Source: JAJDAT01 sp964344185
Lineage (GTDB): Bacteria > Nitrospinota > Nitrospinia > Nitrospinales > JAJDAT01
Assembly (NCBI GenBank): GCA_964344185.1
Contig: CAYFMN010000002.1
Location: 124,001 to 188,000, forward strand
DNA: 64,000 nucleotides
Direction of reading: 5' to 3'
The translations under genes were made by a program, and so were the position numbers. The notes beneath the pieces were generated by a model, which did not search any database, was not told the origin of the DNA, and was given only the letters and a program-made list of their open reading frames with translations. Positions 52,293-62,450 of the stretch are shown here, piece after piece (the stretch's first letter is position 1; every line of letters begins with the position of its first letter).

Positions 52293-53846
52293 GTGATTCA
52301 AATTAATCTCATACCGCCGTCAATAAAAAGGCATAACGCATTGAATAACGACTCTGCAATAACATTAGACGAATTGATCAAAGGTTATCCCATTATCGAT
52401 ATCACAGGTCTCAAAAACGTAACCATCCGATCAATTTGTTATGACTCCAGAAAAGCGGATTCAGATTCTGTGTTTGTGGCCATTCGTGGCGCACAAAGTA
52501 ACGGGGAACAATTCATTGGGCAAGCTGTGGCCAATGGAGCGACCGTTATCGTATCCGAAAGCAAATATTCTGCCAGCCGATTACCGCATATAGAAAACAC
52601 AACGTATATTCAGGTAGAAAACTGTCGCGAAGCTCTTTCCTTTATTGCTTCCAGGTTTTACAAAGAACCTTCAAAAAAACTAAGACTTTTTGGCGTTACG
52701 GGAACAAACGGAAAAACAACCGTAGCATACCTCCTGGAGTCTATTTTCAAAAACCAAAACAAATCCGTTGGAGTCATCGGCACTATTAATTCGCGTTATT
52801 CCAAAAAGATTCAAGCCTCTTCAATGACAACTCCAGAATCTTTAGATTTGAACAAAGAGCTTTCGGAAATGGTTCAATGCGGCGTTGAATATTGTTTTCT
52901 TGAGGTTTCTTCGCACGCGCTAGCTCTACAAAGAGTGGATAATCTCCACTTCGAAACACTTTTGTTTACCAATTTAACTCGGGATCACTTGGATTTCCAT
53001 CCGACTTTTGAAGATTATAAAGAAACAAAGAAAAGTCTGTTTAAAAAATTTCCTAAAGCAAAGGCCGTAATCAATATTGACGACCCAATAGGTCTTGAGA
53101 TCGTCGCCGAAAACCCAGCCGTAGATTTTTTAAAAATTGGCCTTGGCGAAGATGCGGAAATTCGCGCGATAGACATTCAATTGTCGCCCGAAGGAACCCA
53201 ATGGACTCTACAAACTCCATCGGGAAATCAAAAAATAAACTCAAAACTATTAGGTCTCCATAACGTATATAACCAATTAATCGCCGCTACTGGGGCTTTA
53301 TCGCAAGGAATATCTCTTGACGCCATCGCAGCGGGACTAGAAAAAGTCAAAAGAGTTCCGGGACGTTTTGACTCGATAGAAAAAGGCCAACCCTTCTCCG
53401 TAATTATAGACTATGCCCATACAGAAGATGCGCTAATTAACGTTTTACAAGCGTGTAAATCCGTAGCAAAAAACCGAATTATCTTAGCGTTTGGTTGCGG
53501 AGGCGATCGCGATCGCGGCAAACGCCCAAAGATGGGACGCGTTGCGTTTGAAGGATCGGATTATTTAATCGTCACTTCCGATAACCCAAGAACAGAAGAT
53601 CCAAACTCAATCGTCGAAGACGCCTGCAAAGGTTTTCCAGAAACGGCCAGGGAAAACATCGACTTTACTTGCATCCCCGACAGAAGGGAAGCCATCAATC
53701 ACGCCATTAAAATCGCTCAACCGGGGGATTTAGTTTTGATTGCTGGCAAGGGTCATGAAAATTATCAAATTTTAAACTCGGGAACTATTGCCTTTGACGA
53801 CCGCGAAGTTGCTATTGAAGCGTTGACTCAGAGGTATGGCAAATAA
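52293..53846 (+). CDS. murE: UDP-MurNAc-L-Ala-D-Glu:meso-DAP ligase
   Basis: 517 aa. ATP loop FGVTGTNGKTTVAYL, TSDNPRTEDP with DNPR, the motif that selects meso-diaminopimelate, and the end GKGHENYQ. Third amino acid addition to the stem peptide. GTG start; a short N-terminal extension (about 20 aa) precedes the family core. The stop overlaps murF by one base. Confidence 0.95.
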   Translation: MIQINLIPPSIKRHNALNNDSAITLDELIKGYPIIDITGLKNVTIRSICYDSRKADSDSVFVAIRGAQSNGEQFIGQAVANGATVIVSESKYSASRLPHIENTTYIQVENCREALSFIASRFYKEPSKKLRLFGVTGTNGKTTVAYLLESIFKNQNKSVGVIGTINSRYSKKIQASSMTTPESLDLNKELSEMVQCGVEYCFLEVSSHALALQRVDNLHFETLLFTNLTRDHLDFHPTFEDYKETKKSLFKKFPKAKAVINIDDPIGLEIVAENPAVDFLKIGLGEDAEIRAIDIQLSPEGTQWTLQTPSGNQKINSKLLGLHNVYNQLIAATGALSQGISLDAIAAGLEKVKRVPGRFDSIEKGQPFSVIIDYAHTEDALINVLQACKSVAKNRIILAFGCGGDRDRGKRPKMGRVAFEGSDYLIVTSDNPRTEDPNSIVEDACKGFPETARENIDFTCIPDRREAINHAIKIAQPGDLVLIAGKGHENYQILNSGTIAFDDREVAIEALTQRYGK

Positions 53847-55228
53847 TGGAATACTCAGCTGAACAAATTTTAAAAGCAGTCGCCGGGAAATGGGTTTCTG
53901 GAGAGCGAGACAAAACTATAAATGGGGTTTCTATCGACTCCAGAACTTTGAAAAAGGGACAACTGTTTGTTTGTATATCTGGAGATCGTTTTGATAGTCA
54001 TAACTTTATTCCCGAAGTTATACAAAAAGAAGCAGCGGGCGTCGTCTTGAAATCAAAAGATAAAATACCAAATGAAAAAACCGCTTCATTCATTATTCAG
54101 GTCGACGACACATTAAAGGCATTACAAGATCTGGCAGAATTTCATCGTTCCCAATTCGATATTTCTGTGCTCGCCGTAACCGGTACGAATGGCAAATCCA
54201 CCACCAAGGAAATGACGGCGTCAGTCGCCGCAAGCCAATTCAATGTCCTCAAAACCGAAGGCAACAAAAATAATCATATTGGACTCCCGCTCACTCTTTT
54301 CAACCTAAAAAAGGGACATGAAGTTTCCATCCTTGAAATGGGGATGAGCGCCAAAGGAGAAATTAGAAGGCTTGCCGAAATCGCAAAGCCAAATATAGGG
54401 ATAATCACCAACATTTCTGAAGGTCATCTTGAAAACTTGCCCACCCTTAAAGACGTGCAAGAAGCTAAAGGGGAGTTATTTGAATCCTTAAATGAAGATG
54501 GCACCGCAATAGTAAATGCCGACGACCCATTAGTATTGGAACTATCGCGCACACTACGCTCAAAAATTGTTACTTACAGCTTAAAAGGAGCCGCCGACGT
54601 TCAAGCACACGATATAAAGCAAAGAGGAAACGACGGATTTGATTTCACTCTAAGTTTTTTCGATGAAAAAACCCCGGTATTTTTGCCATTTTTAGGCTCC
54701 TGCAATATTTCAAACGCCTTAGCGGCAATTGCGGCAGGCCATGTCCTGGGATTGAGTTCGAAAAAAATCTTGTCAGGGTTGCAAAGTTGTCAACTGATGT
54801 CGCAGCGCATGCAGATTGAAAAAAAAGGCAATATCACAGTCATTAACGATGCCTATAACGCAAATCCTAGATCTATGGAAGAAGCCCTTGTCACGTTATC
54901 CAATTTCCAAACTAAAGGGAAAAAGGTTTTTGTGATGGGAGACATGCTTGAACTCGGTCAAATATCGGAAAACGCTCACAAAGATTTTGGAAAACGATTT
55001 TCGGCTAGTTCGGTAAACCTACTGGTCACCGTAGGTTCTTTGGCTCAATTAGCCGCGCAAACCGCTCTGGAGTCTGGGGTGGATAAAAACCAAGTCGCCA
55101 ACTTTGAAAATAAGGAAGAGGCCGTTCTTTTTCTAAATAAATCCATCCAAACTGGCGATTGCATCTTAGTCAAAGGCTCTCGAGGAATGCAAATGGAACA
55201 AGTAATTGAGGGATTATCAAAAAAATGA
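53846..55228 (+). CDS. murF: UDP-MurNAc-tripeptide:D-Ala-D-Ala ligase
   Basis: 460 aa. VLAVTGTNGKSTTKEMTASV (ATP loop), EGNKNNHIGLPLT, EMGMSAKGEIRRL, NDAYNANPRSMEEAL. Adds D-Ala-D-Ala to complete the pentapeptide. ATG start overlapping murE. Confidence 0.96.
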   Translation: MEYSAEQILKAVAGKWVSGERDKTINGVSIDSRTLKKGQLFVCISGDRFDSHNFIPEVIQKEAAGVVLKSKDKIPNEKTASFIIQVDDTLKALQDLAEFHRSQFDISVLAVTGTNGKSTTKEMTASVAASQFNVLKTEGNKNNHIGLPLTLFNLKKGHEVSILEMGMSAKGEIRRLAEIAKPNIGIITNISEGHLENLPTLKDVQEAKGELFESLNEDGTAIVNADDPLVLELSRTLRSKIVTYSLKGAADVQAHDIKQRGNDGFDFTLSFFDEKTPVFLPFLGSCNISNALAAIAAGHVLGLSSKKILSGLQSCQLMSQRMQIEKKGNITVINDAYNANPRSMEEALVTLSNFQTKGKKVFVMGDMLELGQISENAHKDFGKRFSASSVNLLVTVGSLAQLAAQTALESGVDKNQVANFENKEEAVLFLNKSIQTGDCILVKGSRGMQMEQVIEGLSKK

Positions 55229-55246
55229 ATTGGCAAGCTTAACCAT

Positions 55247-56332
55247 ATGTTCTACGAAATTTTTTATCCATTAAGTTCGGACTATTCGTTTTTAAACGTT
55301 TTCCGCTACATAACTTTCCGCGCGGCATACGCAGGCTTAACCGCGTTGGCAATTTGCTTGCTACTTGGCCCGGTAGTCATACAAATGCTTAGGAAATATC
55401 AAATCCGCGAAAAAATCAGGAAAGAAGGCCCGCAACAACACATGATTAAATCTGGAACGCCAACTATGGGCGGGCTTTTGATTTTGTTAACTGCCCTTTT
55501 ATCGGTTGGACTTTGGGCAGACTTATCTAATACCTATATCTGGCTTGTTGCGTTTGCAGGAATTGGCTTCGGACTTATTGGATTTACGGACGACTTATTA
55601 AAACTAAAAACTGGCGCAGGTTTAGCCGCGCGGGAAAAGTTTATCTATCAAACAGTGATTAGTTTGGCTATTGGATTTTATTTATTGTATTTGGATCCAG
55701 CTCGCGGTGCGTACACAACAAAGCTTCACGTTCCGTTTTTTAAAGACTTTCAACCGGACCTTGGATGGGCGTATTTGATTCTCGTTGTCCTTACGATCGT
55801 TGGCACTTCTAACGCCGTAAATCTCACTGACGGCCTGGATGGACTCGCCATAGGTCCAGTAATCATTGCCACCTTAGCTTACACGGCAATCGTTTACGTA
55901 TGCGGTCATTTCAACTTCGCTTCTTACTTAAAAATCCAATACATCAAAGGAGCCGGAGAGCTAGCCGTTATTTGTTTAGCCGTTGTTGGAGCCGGACTAG
56001 GCTTTTTATGGTTCAACGCCTACCCTGCGCAAATGTTTATGGGAGACGTTGGAGCTTTATCGTTAGGAGGCGTTTTAGGAACAATTGCCGTCATCGTTAA
56101 ACATGAATTATTACTTTTCTTAGTGGGCGGTATTTTTGTAATCGAAGCCCTGTCGGTAATTTTCCAAGTCGGTTACTTCAAATACTCAGGCGGAAAACGA
56201 ATTTTTAAAATGGCTCCATTACATCATCACTTTGAGCAATTGGGTTGGGAAGAACCTAAGGTTATCGTTCGTTTTTGGATCATCGCTGTCGTGCTGGCAA
56301 TGATTGGTCTCAGTACGTTGAAACTAAGATAG
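55247..56332 (+). CDS. mraY: Phospho-MurNAc-pentapeptide transferase MraY
   Basis: 361 aa, ten membrane spans. GTPTMGGLLILLTAL, GFTDDLLKL, NLTDGLDGLA and FMGDVGALSLGG carry the catalytic Asp residues; MAPLHHHFEQLGWEE is the HHH loop. Makes lipid I from undecaprenyl phosphate. Confidence 0.97.
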   Translation: MFYEIFYPLSSDYSFLNVFRYITFRAAYAGLTALAICLLLGPVVIQMLRKYQIREKIRKEGPQQHMIKSGTPTMGGLLILLTALLSVGLWADLSNTYIWLVAFAGIGFGLIGFTDDLLKLKTGAGLAAREKFIYQTVISLAIGFYLLYLDPARGAYTTKLHVPFFKDFQPDLGWAYLILVVLTIVGTSNAVNLTDGLDGLAIGPVIIATLAYTAIVYVCGHFNFASYLKIQYIKGAGELAVICLAVVGAGLGFLWFNAYPAQMFMGDVGALSLGGVLGTIAVIVKHELLLFLVGGIFVIEALSVIFQVGYFKYSGGKRIFKMAPLHHHFEQLGWEEPKVIVRFWIIAVVLAMIGLSTLKLR

Positions 56333-56335
56333 CAA

Positions 56336-57673
56336 ATGGAACTTAAAGGAAAAAAAATAACGGTTATTGGTATGGGAATTACAGGAATAGAAACGGCAAA
56401 CTTTCTGGCGGAAAAAGGAGCGGAAGTTGATTTGATGGATAGTAGTCCTCGGGAAGCTTTTTCGGAAACGTCCTTGCCTACAAATCCAAAAATCAAAATC
56501 ACGTTTGGCGCTTCAACTCCTTCTAAAACTACAGAGATGGTAGTGCTAAGCCCGGGAGTGGATATAGAATCCCCTTACCTGCAAATACCTAAGAATCAAG
56601 GAACGCCAATCATTGGAGAAATCGAGCTGGCTTCTCGATTCAACCAGGCCCCAATAATCGCCGTAACAGGCACAAACGGAAAAACCACAACCGTCACCTT
56701 AATCGGAACTATCTTGGAAAACTCTGGGATAAACGCTTGTGTCGGCGGAAATATAGGGACTCCTTTTATAGCTCAAGTTGAAAAAAATTCTCCTGATTAT
56801 CGGGTCTTGGAAATTAGCAGTTTCCAACTAGAAACGACAGACCTGTTCCGAGCGCATATAGCTTGCGTTCTTAACGTTACACCAGATCACCTGGATCGAC
56901 ACAAAACAATTGAAGAATACGCCAAATTTAAAGAGCGTATCGCCAACAACCAAACCAACAATGATTTTTTTGTTCTTAACGCCGACGATCCTTTTACCTC
57001 CAATATGGGCAAGGAAAAGTCGTCTAACGTTTTATGGTTTAGCTTGAAGAGTGAAGTTCGACAAGGAGCATGGCTTCAAAACGAAGAATTACTATTTCGC
57101 ATGGGTCGCGAGGAAGGCAAAGTTTGTAACCTGAATAACCTCGCTCCTTCTCTTAGATTACAACCGGAAAATGCGCTCGCAGCTTTTCTAATTTCTTATG
57201 CAGCCAGAGCCAATATCTCGGCAATCCAAAAAACGTTTAACGATTTCACGGGTCTCGAACATCGCTTAGAAAAGTTCGCCACTATCGGAGGAATAGATTT
57301 CGTCAACGATTCTAAAGGAACCAATGTCGGCTCAACACAAAAGGCTATAAATAGCTTTTCTCAACCAATTGTTTTGATTATGGGAGGACAAGACAAAGGA
57401 GGAGATTTTTCGACTCTAAAAACTTTGCTGAAAAACAAAGTAAAAAATTTGATTTTGATTGGCGAAGCCAAAGAAAAAATCAGGCAATCCCTTAATGGAT
57501 TTCCTCCAAAAGAAGAATCCGACAGTTTAGAAAATGCAGTACGAAAAGCTATGAAACGCGCGGCTCCTGGAGATGTAGTTTTATTTTCGCCTGGGTGCGC
57601 AAGTTTCGACATGTTTAAAAACTATAAAGATCGCGGAAATCAATTCAAAAAATTTGTTAGCGACTTGAAATAA
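56336..57673 (+). CDS. murD: UDP-MurNAc-L-Ala:D-Glu ligase
   Basis: 445 aa. N-terminal VIGMGITGIETANFL, ATP loop AVTGTNGKTTTVTLI, LEISSFQLETT, NVTPDHLDRH, FVNDSKGTNVGST. Adds D-glutamate. Starts 4 nt after mraY stop; no Shine-Dalgarno beyond AAAG. Confidence 0.95.
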   Translation: MELKGKKITVIGMGITGIETANFLAEKGAEVDLMDSSPREAFSETSLPTNPKIKITFGASTPSKTTEMVVLSPGVDIESPYLQIPKNQGTPIIGEIELASRFNQAPIIAVTGTNGKTTTVTLIGTILENSGINACVGGNIGTPFIAQVEKNSPDYRVLEISSFQLETTDLFRAHIACVLNVTPDHLDRHKTIEEYAKFKERIANNQTNNDFFVLNADDPFTSNMGKEKSSNVLWFSLKSEVRQGAWLQNEELLFRMGREEGKVCNLNNLAPSLRLQPENALAAFLISYAARANISAIQKTFNDFTGLEHRLEKFATIGGIDFVNDSKGTNVGSTQKAINSFSQPIVLIMGGQDKGGDFSTLKTLLKNKVKNLILIGEAKEKIRQSLNGFPPKEESDSLENAVRKAMKRAAPGDVVLFSPGCASFDMFKNYKDRGNQFKKFVSDLK

Positions 57674-57708
57674 CTTATCGCTTCAAAAATACGGAGCAAA
57701 AACCTGAA

Positions 57709-58833
57709 GTGAACATACTAAGCGAAAAATTAGAGACAAAAGAAGGATGCGATCCCATTTTGTGTCTGGCAATTCTATCGCTCCTGTTAGTGGGCTTGGT
57801 TATGGTCTATAGCTCAAGCGCAGTATACGCAATGGAGGAATATGGGGATCCGTATTTTTTCCTGAAGCGTCAGGCTATCTGGTTAGTTCTTGGAGGCGTA
57901 ATTTTATTTTATGTCAGTTCGTTTGACTATAAAAATCTAGAAAAATTAGCTTACCCAACGATGGCCGTCACTTTTATTCTCTTGCTCCTGGTAATGATAC
58001 CTCAATTAAGTAAAGAAGTGGGAGGAGCTAGGCGATGGCTTTCTATAGGCGGCGTCAATTTTCAACCGTCTGAACTGGCTAAATTTGCTCTGGCAATTTT
58101 CATAGCCAAATCTCTTGTTAAACGAGAAAATCGACTTTCCGATTTTATGTATGGATACCTTCCTAAACTAATAGTTTTAGGATTCTTCTTTTTACCGATT
58201 TTGAATCAACCCGATTTTGGAACGGCAATGATTATTGGCGTCGTTTCGTTTCTAATGTTTTTCGTCGGAGGCGTTCGACCAAAATTTTTATTCTACTCAT
58301 GTTTAACTTTATTGCCGTTTCTAATCTCTGCCTTAATGGGAGCCGAATACAGAAGACGAAGAATTTTTGCTTTCCTGGACCCTTGGCAAGATCCTTCAAA
58401 CGGAGGGTTTCAAGCTATCCAATCGTTTTACGCTTTTGGACGCGGCGGTTTTTCTGGAACAGGCCTTGGCAAAAGTTCGCAAAAACTTTTTTACCTTCCT
58501 GAGGCTCACACCGATTTCATTTTCGCCATTATCGGAGAAGAGTTAGGCCTTTTAGGAGCTGGAGCGATTGTCGCTTTATTCGGAATTTTGCTTTGGAGAG
58601 GCTTCAGAACAGCATTGAGAGTCAATGACACCTTTGGATCAAATTTAGCCATTGGCTTAACAATATTAATTGTATTTCAAGCGTTCACAAATATGAGCGT
58701 AGCGGTGGGATTGCTTCCAACCAAGGGTTTAACGTTGCCTTTTATAAGTATGGGAGGATCTTCGCTTTTAGTAACAATGTTATGTGCGGGAGTTTTACTA
58801 AATATATCAGAACAGGCCGCGAAATCGCGGTAG
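57709..58833 (+). CDS. ftsW: Peptidoglycan glycosyltransferase FtsW (SEDS)
   Basis: 374 aa, about ten membrane spans. VMVYSSSAVYA, GGARRWLSIGGVNFQPSELAK (key RRW...FQPSE), QPDFGTAMI, GLGKSSQKLFYLPEAHTDFIFA and LPTKGLTLPFISMGGSSL are SEDS signatures; being in the dcw cluster makes it FtsW. GTG start. Confidence 0.95.
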   Translation: MNILSEKLETKEGCDPILCLAILSLLLVGLVMVYSSSAVYAMEEYGDPYFFLKRQAIWLVLGGVILFYVSSFDYKNLEKLAYPTMAVTFILLLLVMIPQLSKEVGGARRWLSIGGVNFQPSELAKFALAIFIAKSLVKRENRLSDFMYGYLPKLIVLGFFFLPILNQPDFGTAMIIGVVSFLMFFVGGVRPKFLFYSCLTLLPFLISALMGAEYRRRRIFAFLDPWQDPSNGGFQAIQSFYAFGRGGFSGTGLGKSSQKLFYLPEAHTDFIFAIIGEELGLLGAGAIVALFGILLWRGFRTALRVNDTFGSNLAIGLTILIVFQAFTNMSVAVGLLPTKGLTLPFISMGGSSLLVTMLCAGVLLNISEQAAKSR

Positions 58834-58839
58834 CAATTC

Positions 58840-59955
58840 ATGCCACTTAAAATTGTTATCGCAGGAGGCGGAACCGGGGGGCATATTTATCCCGGAATCG
58901 CATTGGCAAAGGAGTTTATGAAACACGACAACGAAATTGAAATAACCTTCGTGGGATCTAATTATGGCCTTGAATCTAAAGTAGTCCCTAAAGAAGGATT
59001 TAAATTTCAACCTATTTTGGCCGGTGGACTTGTCGGAAAAAAAGGAATACAACGCTGGAGTTCCTGGTTGAAATTACCCGTTGGTATCGGGCAATCGCTG
59101 TGCTTTCTAATTCGTAAAAAACCCGACCTTGTCGTAGGGGTTGGCGGTTACGCGTCTGGACCTTTAGCTCTTTCCGCAGGCTTACTTCGAATACCTTTAG
59201 TCATACATGAGCAAAACGCAATTCCAGGAGTTACAAATAAATGGCTTGGAAAAATTGCAAATAAAATTGCTATCTCGTTCAAACAATCGCGCCAATTTTT
59301 TTCTCCGGATAAAGTTGTTGAAACGGGAAATATGATTCGAGAGGAAATAAGTTCTTTAGATAGTAATCAAGAAAATTCCTTGGGAGATAAGTTCTGCGTT
59401 TTAGTCTTTGGCGGAAGTCAGGGAGCCCAATCTATTAATAGAGCCGTTTTAGAAGCGCTGCCAATTTTACGAAACCAAAAAAGTTCTATCCATTTTATCC
59501 ATCAAACAGGAAGCAAAGACATTGAGCTTGTTAAACAAAACTACTTGGAACACGGTTTTTCGGCTGAAGTAGAGCCATTTTTTTACGACATGGCGGAACA
59601 ATATCGAAAAGCTTCCTTGGTTATTTGTCGCGCTGGCGCCACTTCTATTGCAGAAATCACCGCCGCTGGAAAGGTTTCAATATTAATTCCATTCCCACAT
59701 GCGGCACATAACCATCAAGAAAAAAACGCCGAAGTATTAGACGCCGAAAAAGCGGCCAACGTTATTTATGATCGCGATTTAACTGGCGAGAAAATCGCAC
59801 AGGCAATATCAGACGGTATGGAGTCGCCTGAAAAACTTAAAGAAATGGAAACCAATAGTTATCGATTAGGCAAAAGGGACGCGGCTCAAAAAGTCCGCGA
59901 GCTATGTCTCAACCTTTTAAAAGAAACCAATGAATTGAAGGCTCGCGGCTTATAA
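58840..59955 (+). CDS. murG: Lipid II synthase MurG
   Basis: 371 aa GT-B enzyme. AGGGTGGHIYPGIALAKE (first G-loop), GVGGYASGPLAL, VIHEQNAIPG, VFGGSQGAQSINRAV, CRAGATSIAEITAAG. Adds GlcNAc to lipid I on the inner face of the membrane. 6 bp after ftsW. Confidence 0.97.
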   Translation: MPLKIVIAGGGTGGHIYPGIALAKEFMKHDNEIEITFVGSNYGLESKVVPKEGFKFQPILAGGLVGKKGIQRWSSWLKLPVGIGQSLCFLIRKKPDLVVGVGGYASGPLALSAGLLRIPLVIHEQNAIPGVTNKWLGKIANKIAISFKQSRQFFSPDKVVETGNMIREEISSLDSNQENSLGDKFCVLVFGGSQGAQSINRAVLEALPILRNQKSSIHFIHQTGSKDIELVKQNYLEHGFSAEVEPFFYDMAEQYRKASLVICRAGATSIAEITAAGKVSILIPFPHAAHNHQEKNAEVLDAEKAANVIYDRDLTGEKIAQAISDGMESPEKLKEMETNSYRLGKRDAAQKVRELCLNLLKETNELKARGL

Positions 59956-59978
59956 CGACGCAAGACTTATGAATCAAA

Positions 59979-61376
59979 ATGTTTTTAGGAAAAACTCAAA
60001 AAATTCACTTTATAGGAATCGGAGGTTCCGGAATGAGCGGCATTGCCGAAGTTCTGACTAATTTAGGCTACCAAGTTTCCGGTTCCGACCAATCCAGATC
60101 AAGGACAACCGAACGTTTGGAAAACTTAGGGGTCAAAATAAATTATTCACACGCCGAAGAAAATGCTCGGGACGCTCATGTTGTGGTCGTTTCAAGCGCT
60201 ATCAAACAGGATAACCCCGAGTTGATTTCGGCAAAAAACGAGATGATTCCCGTTATCCCACGCGCTGAGATGTTAGCCGAACTCATGAGGATGAAATATG
60301 GAATTGCTATCGCTGGAACTCATGGCAAAACCACGACAACTTCGTTAATAGCTTCGGTGCTTGCAGCGGGCAAACTTGACCCAACAGTAGTAAATGGAGG
60401 CAAAATCAAGAGTATCGATAGCCATGCAAAGCTTGGGCAAAGTGAATTTTTAGTGGCGGAAGCTGATGAAAGCGACGGGTCGTTCTTAAAATTATCTCCA
60501 AGCGTTGCCGTTGTCACCACATTGGACGAGGAGCATCTGGATCATTACCAAACATTTGATGCTTTAAAAGAAGCTTTTCTTGTTTTTCTCAATCGAATTC
60601 CTTTTTTTGGAGCCGCAATCATTTGTTTAGACGAACCTAACATCCAATCGCTAATACCTAAATTAGAGAAACGTTATGTGACTTATGGACTTAACAACCA
60701 AGCGGACTTCCATGCAAAAAACATCAGCAATAACGGTCTCAATACAACTTTTGAAGTATGGATCAGAAACGAAAAAAAATTAGGAGAAATCACCTCCAAC
60801 TTACCCGGAGAACACAATATTCGAAACACTTTAGCCGCTATAGCGACCGGAATAGAACTGGAATTAGATTTTGAAACGGCAAAAAAAGCAATCGAAGAGT
60901 TTACGGGAGTACAAAGGCGGTTTGAGATTCTAGGCCAGTCGGATTCTTTAACGTTGGTCGACGATTACGGGCATCACCCTGCCGAAATATCGGCAACTCT
61001 AAAAGCTGCAAGAGAAGCATGGCCCGAACAAAGAATTTTAGTCGTTTTTCAACCTCATCGATATTCGCGAACGGCGAATTTAATGGAACAGTTTTGGTCT
61101 GCTTTTCATCATGCAGATTGTTTGATAGTGACCGATATTTATCCCGCCGGAGAAATTCCTATACCAGGAATCGATGCGGCTCGCATTGCCGAAGGCGTGA
61201 AAAATTACGGTCATAAGAATGTTGAGTATTTGAAGAGTTTTGAAGAAATTGCTTCCTATTTAGAACACAACATTGAATCGGGAGACGTCCTAGTTACCTT
61301 AGGGGCGGGAGATATTGGAGAGTTTAGCCGCAATTTAGCCTCCAAACTATTCCCCTTGTCCCATCAACCGGATTAG
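59979..61376 (+). CDS. murC: UDP-MurNAc:L-Ala ligase
   Basis: 465 aa. FIGIGGSGMSGIAEVL, GIAIAGTHGKTTTTSLI (ATP loop), EADESDGSF, TLDEEHLDHY, VDDYGHHPAEISATL and FQPHRYSRT are all diagnostic. First amino acid addition. Confidence 0.97.
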   Translation: MFLGKTQKIHFIGIGGSGMSGIAEVLTNLGYQVSGSDQSRSRTTERLENLGVKINYSHAEENARDAHVVVVSSAIKQDNPELISAKNEMIPVIPRAEMLAELMRMKYGIAIAGTHGKTTTTSLIASVLAAGKLDPTVVNGGKIKSIDSHAKLGQSEFLVAEADESDGSFLKLSPSVAVVTTLDEEHLDHYQTFDALKEAFLVFLNRIPFFGAAIICLDEPNIQSLIPKLEKRYVTYGLNNQADFHAKNISNNGLNTTFEVWIRNEKKLGEITSNLPGEHNIRNTLAAIATGIELELDFETAKKAIEEFTGVQRRFEILGQSDSLTLVDDYGHHPAEISATLKAAREAWPEQRILVVFQPHRYSRTANLMEQFWSAFHHADCLIVTDIYPAGEIPIPGIDAARIAEGVKNYGHKNVEYLKSFEEIASYLEHNIESGDVLVTLGAGDIGEFSRNLASKLFPLSHQPD

Positions 61377-61514
61377 GAAAACTTTATGCAGGTATCATGG
61401 AAACAAAGACTCATTCGTTACGCCCACGCGAAAGACCAATCTATAGCGTTGGTCAGAACTCGTTGGGATTTTCCAAAAACCGTCCTGGGCCATAGGATAA
61501 TTTTGAGGGAAAGC

Positions 61515-62438
61515 ATGAACTCGAATTTAGACTGGTTACAAAAATTAAAAGGCGATGTTCTCCGCGACGAAATGCTTTCATCGCACACGTCTTTAAAAAT
61601 TGGCGGCCCCGCAGATGTTTTCATTTATCCTCAGGACGTTAACGATCTAAAAAATATTTTCAAAAACGCCGGGGCAAATCGCATTTTCCTATTAGGAGAA
61701 GGAACTAATTTGCTAGTAGGAGACGCGGGTATCCGTGGCATTGTCGTTTCATTGAAGAATAATTTTCGGTCCGTTCACGAAATAAAATCACCTCCCGACT
61801 CAGAGAAAAATCAACGCGTTTTAGTTAAAGCGGAAGCTGGAGTAAAAACTTCTTACTTAGCCAAAAGAACAGCGCGCCTGGGTTTAACTGGCATGGAAGA
61901 ATTGGCGGGAATTCCCGGCTCAATAGGAGGCGCCCTCCATATGAACGCCGGAGCCGAAGGTAAAGAAATAGGATCTCTTGTCAAACAAGTAACCCTTATA
62001 ACTCCCGATGGAGAAATCAAAACGATTTCTAAGGAAGACATTAAGTTTGCATACCGATCAGCTACTTACCCGTTTCCCGTAGGCGTCATTGTCGAGGTTC
62101 AACTGGAGTTAACTAAAGGAAATCCTGTAGATATTCAAAATAAAATCGCCGGTTATTTAGATCGGAGAAAAAATACCCAACCTCTTAATTTACCAAATTC
62201 AGGCTCGGTATTTAAAAACCCGGCCAACGCTAAAGCGGGAAAACTGATCGAAGAAGCCGGTCTAAAAGGATACTCCATTGGAGGCGCTGGCATCTCTTTA
62301 AAACATGCAAATTTTATCGTAAACAAAGGAAACGCAACGGCTCGAGACGTTGTAAAGCTGATAAAGCTAGTGCAAAAAGAAGTCAAAGAACATTCAGGTT
62401 ACGAATTGGAAAAGGAAATTATTTTTGCGGGAATTTAA
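61515..62438 (+). CDS. murB: UDP-N-acetylenolpyruvoylglucosamine reductase
   Basis: 307 aa from ATG 61515, chosen over ATG 61386 because GAGGG lies 5 nt upstream and homologues start near here. FAD-binding: LLGEGTNLLVGD, GLTGMEELAGIPGSIGGAL, NAGAEGKEIG; catalytic Ser in NSGSVFKNP, and the end HANFIVNKGNATARDVV. Reduces enolpyruvyl-GlcNAc to MurNAc. If 61515 is right, 61377-61514 is an unexplained 138-bp gap in an otherwise tight operon. Confidence 0.93.
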   Translation: MNSNLDWLQKLKGDVLRDEMLSSHTSLKIGGPADVFIYPQDVNDLKNIFKNAGANRIFLLGEGTNLLVGDAGIRGIVVSLKNNFRSVHEIKSPPDSEKNQRVLVKAEAGVKTSYLAKRTARLGLTGMEELAGIPGSIGGALHMNAGAEGKEIGSLVKQVTLITPDGEIKTISKEDIKFAYRSATYPFPVGVIVEVQLELTKGNPVDIQNKIAGYLDRRKNTQPLNLPNSGSVFKNPANAKAGKLIEEAGLKGYSIGGAGISLKHANFIVNKGNATARDVVKLIKLVQKEVKEHSGYELEKEIIFAGI

Positions 62439-62450
62439 AAATTGAATTTT

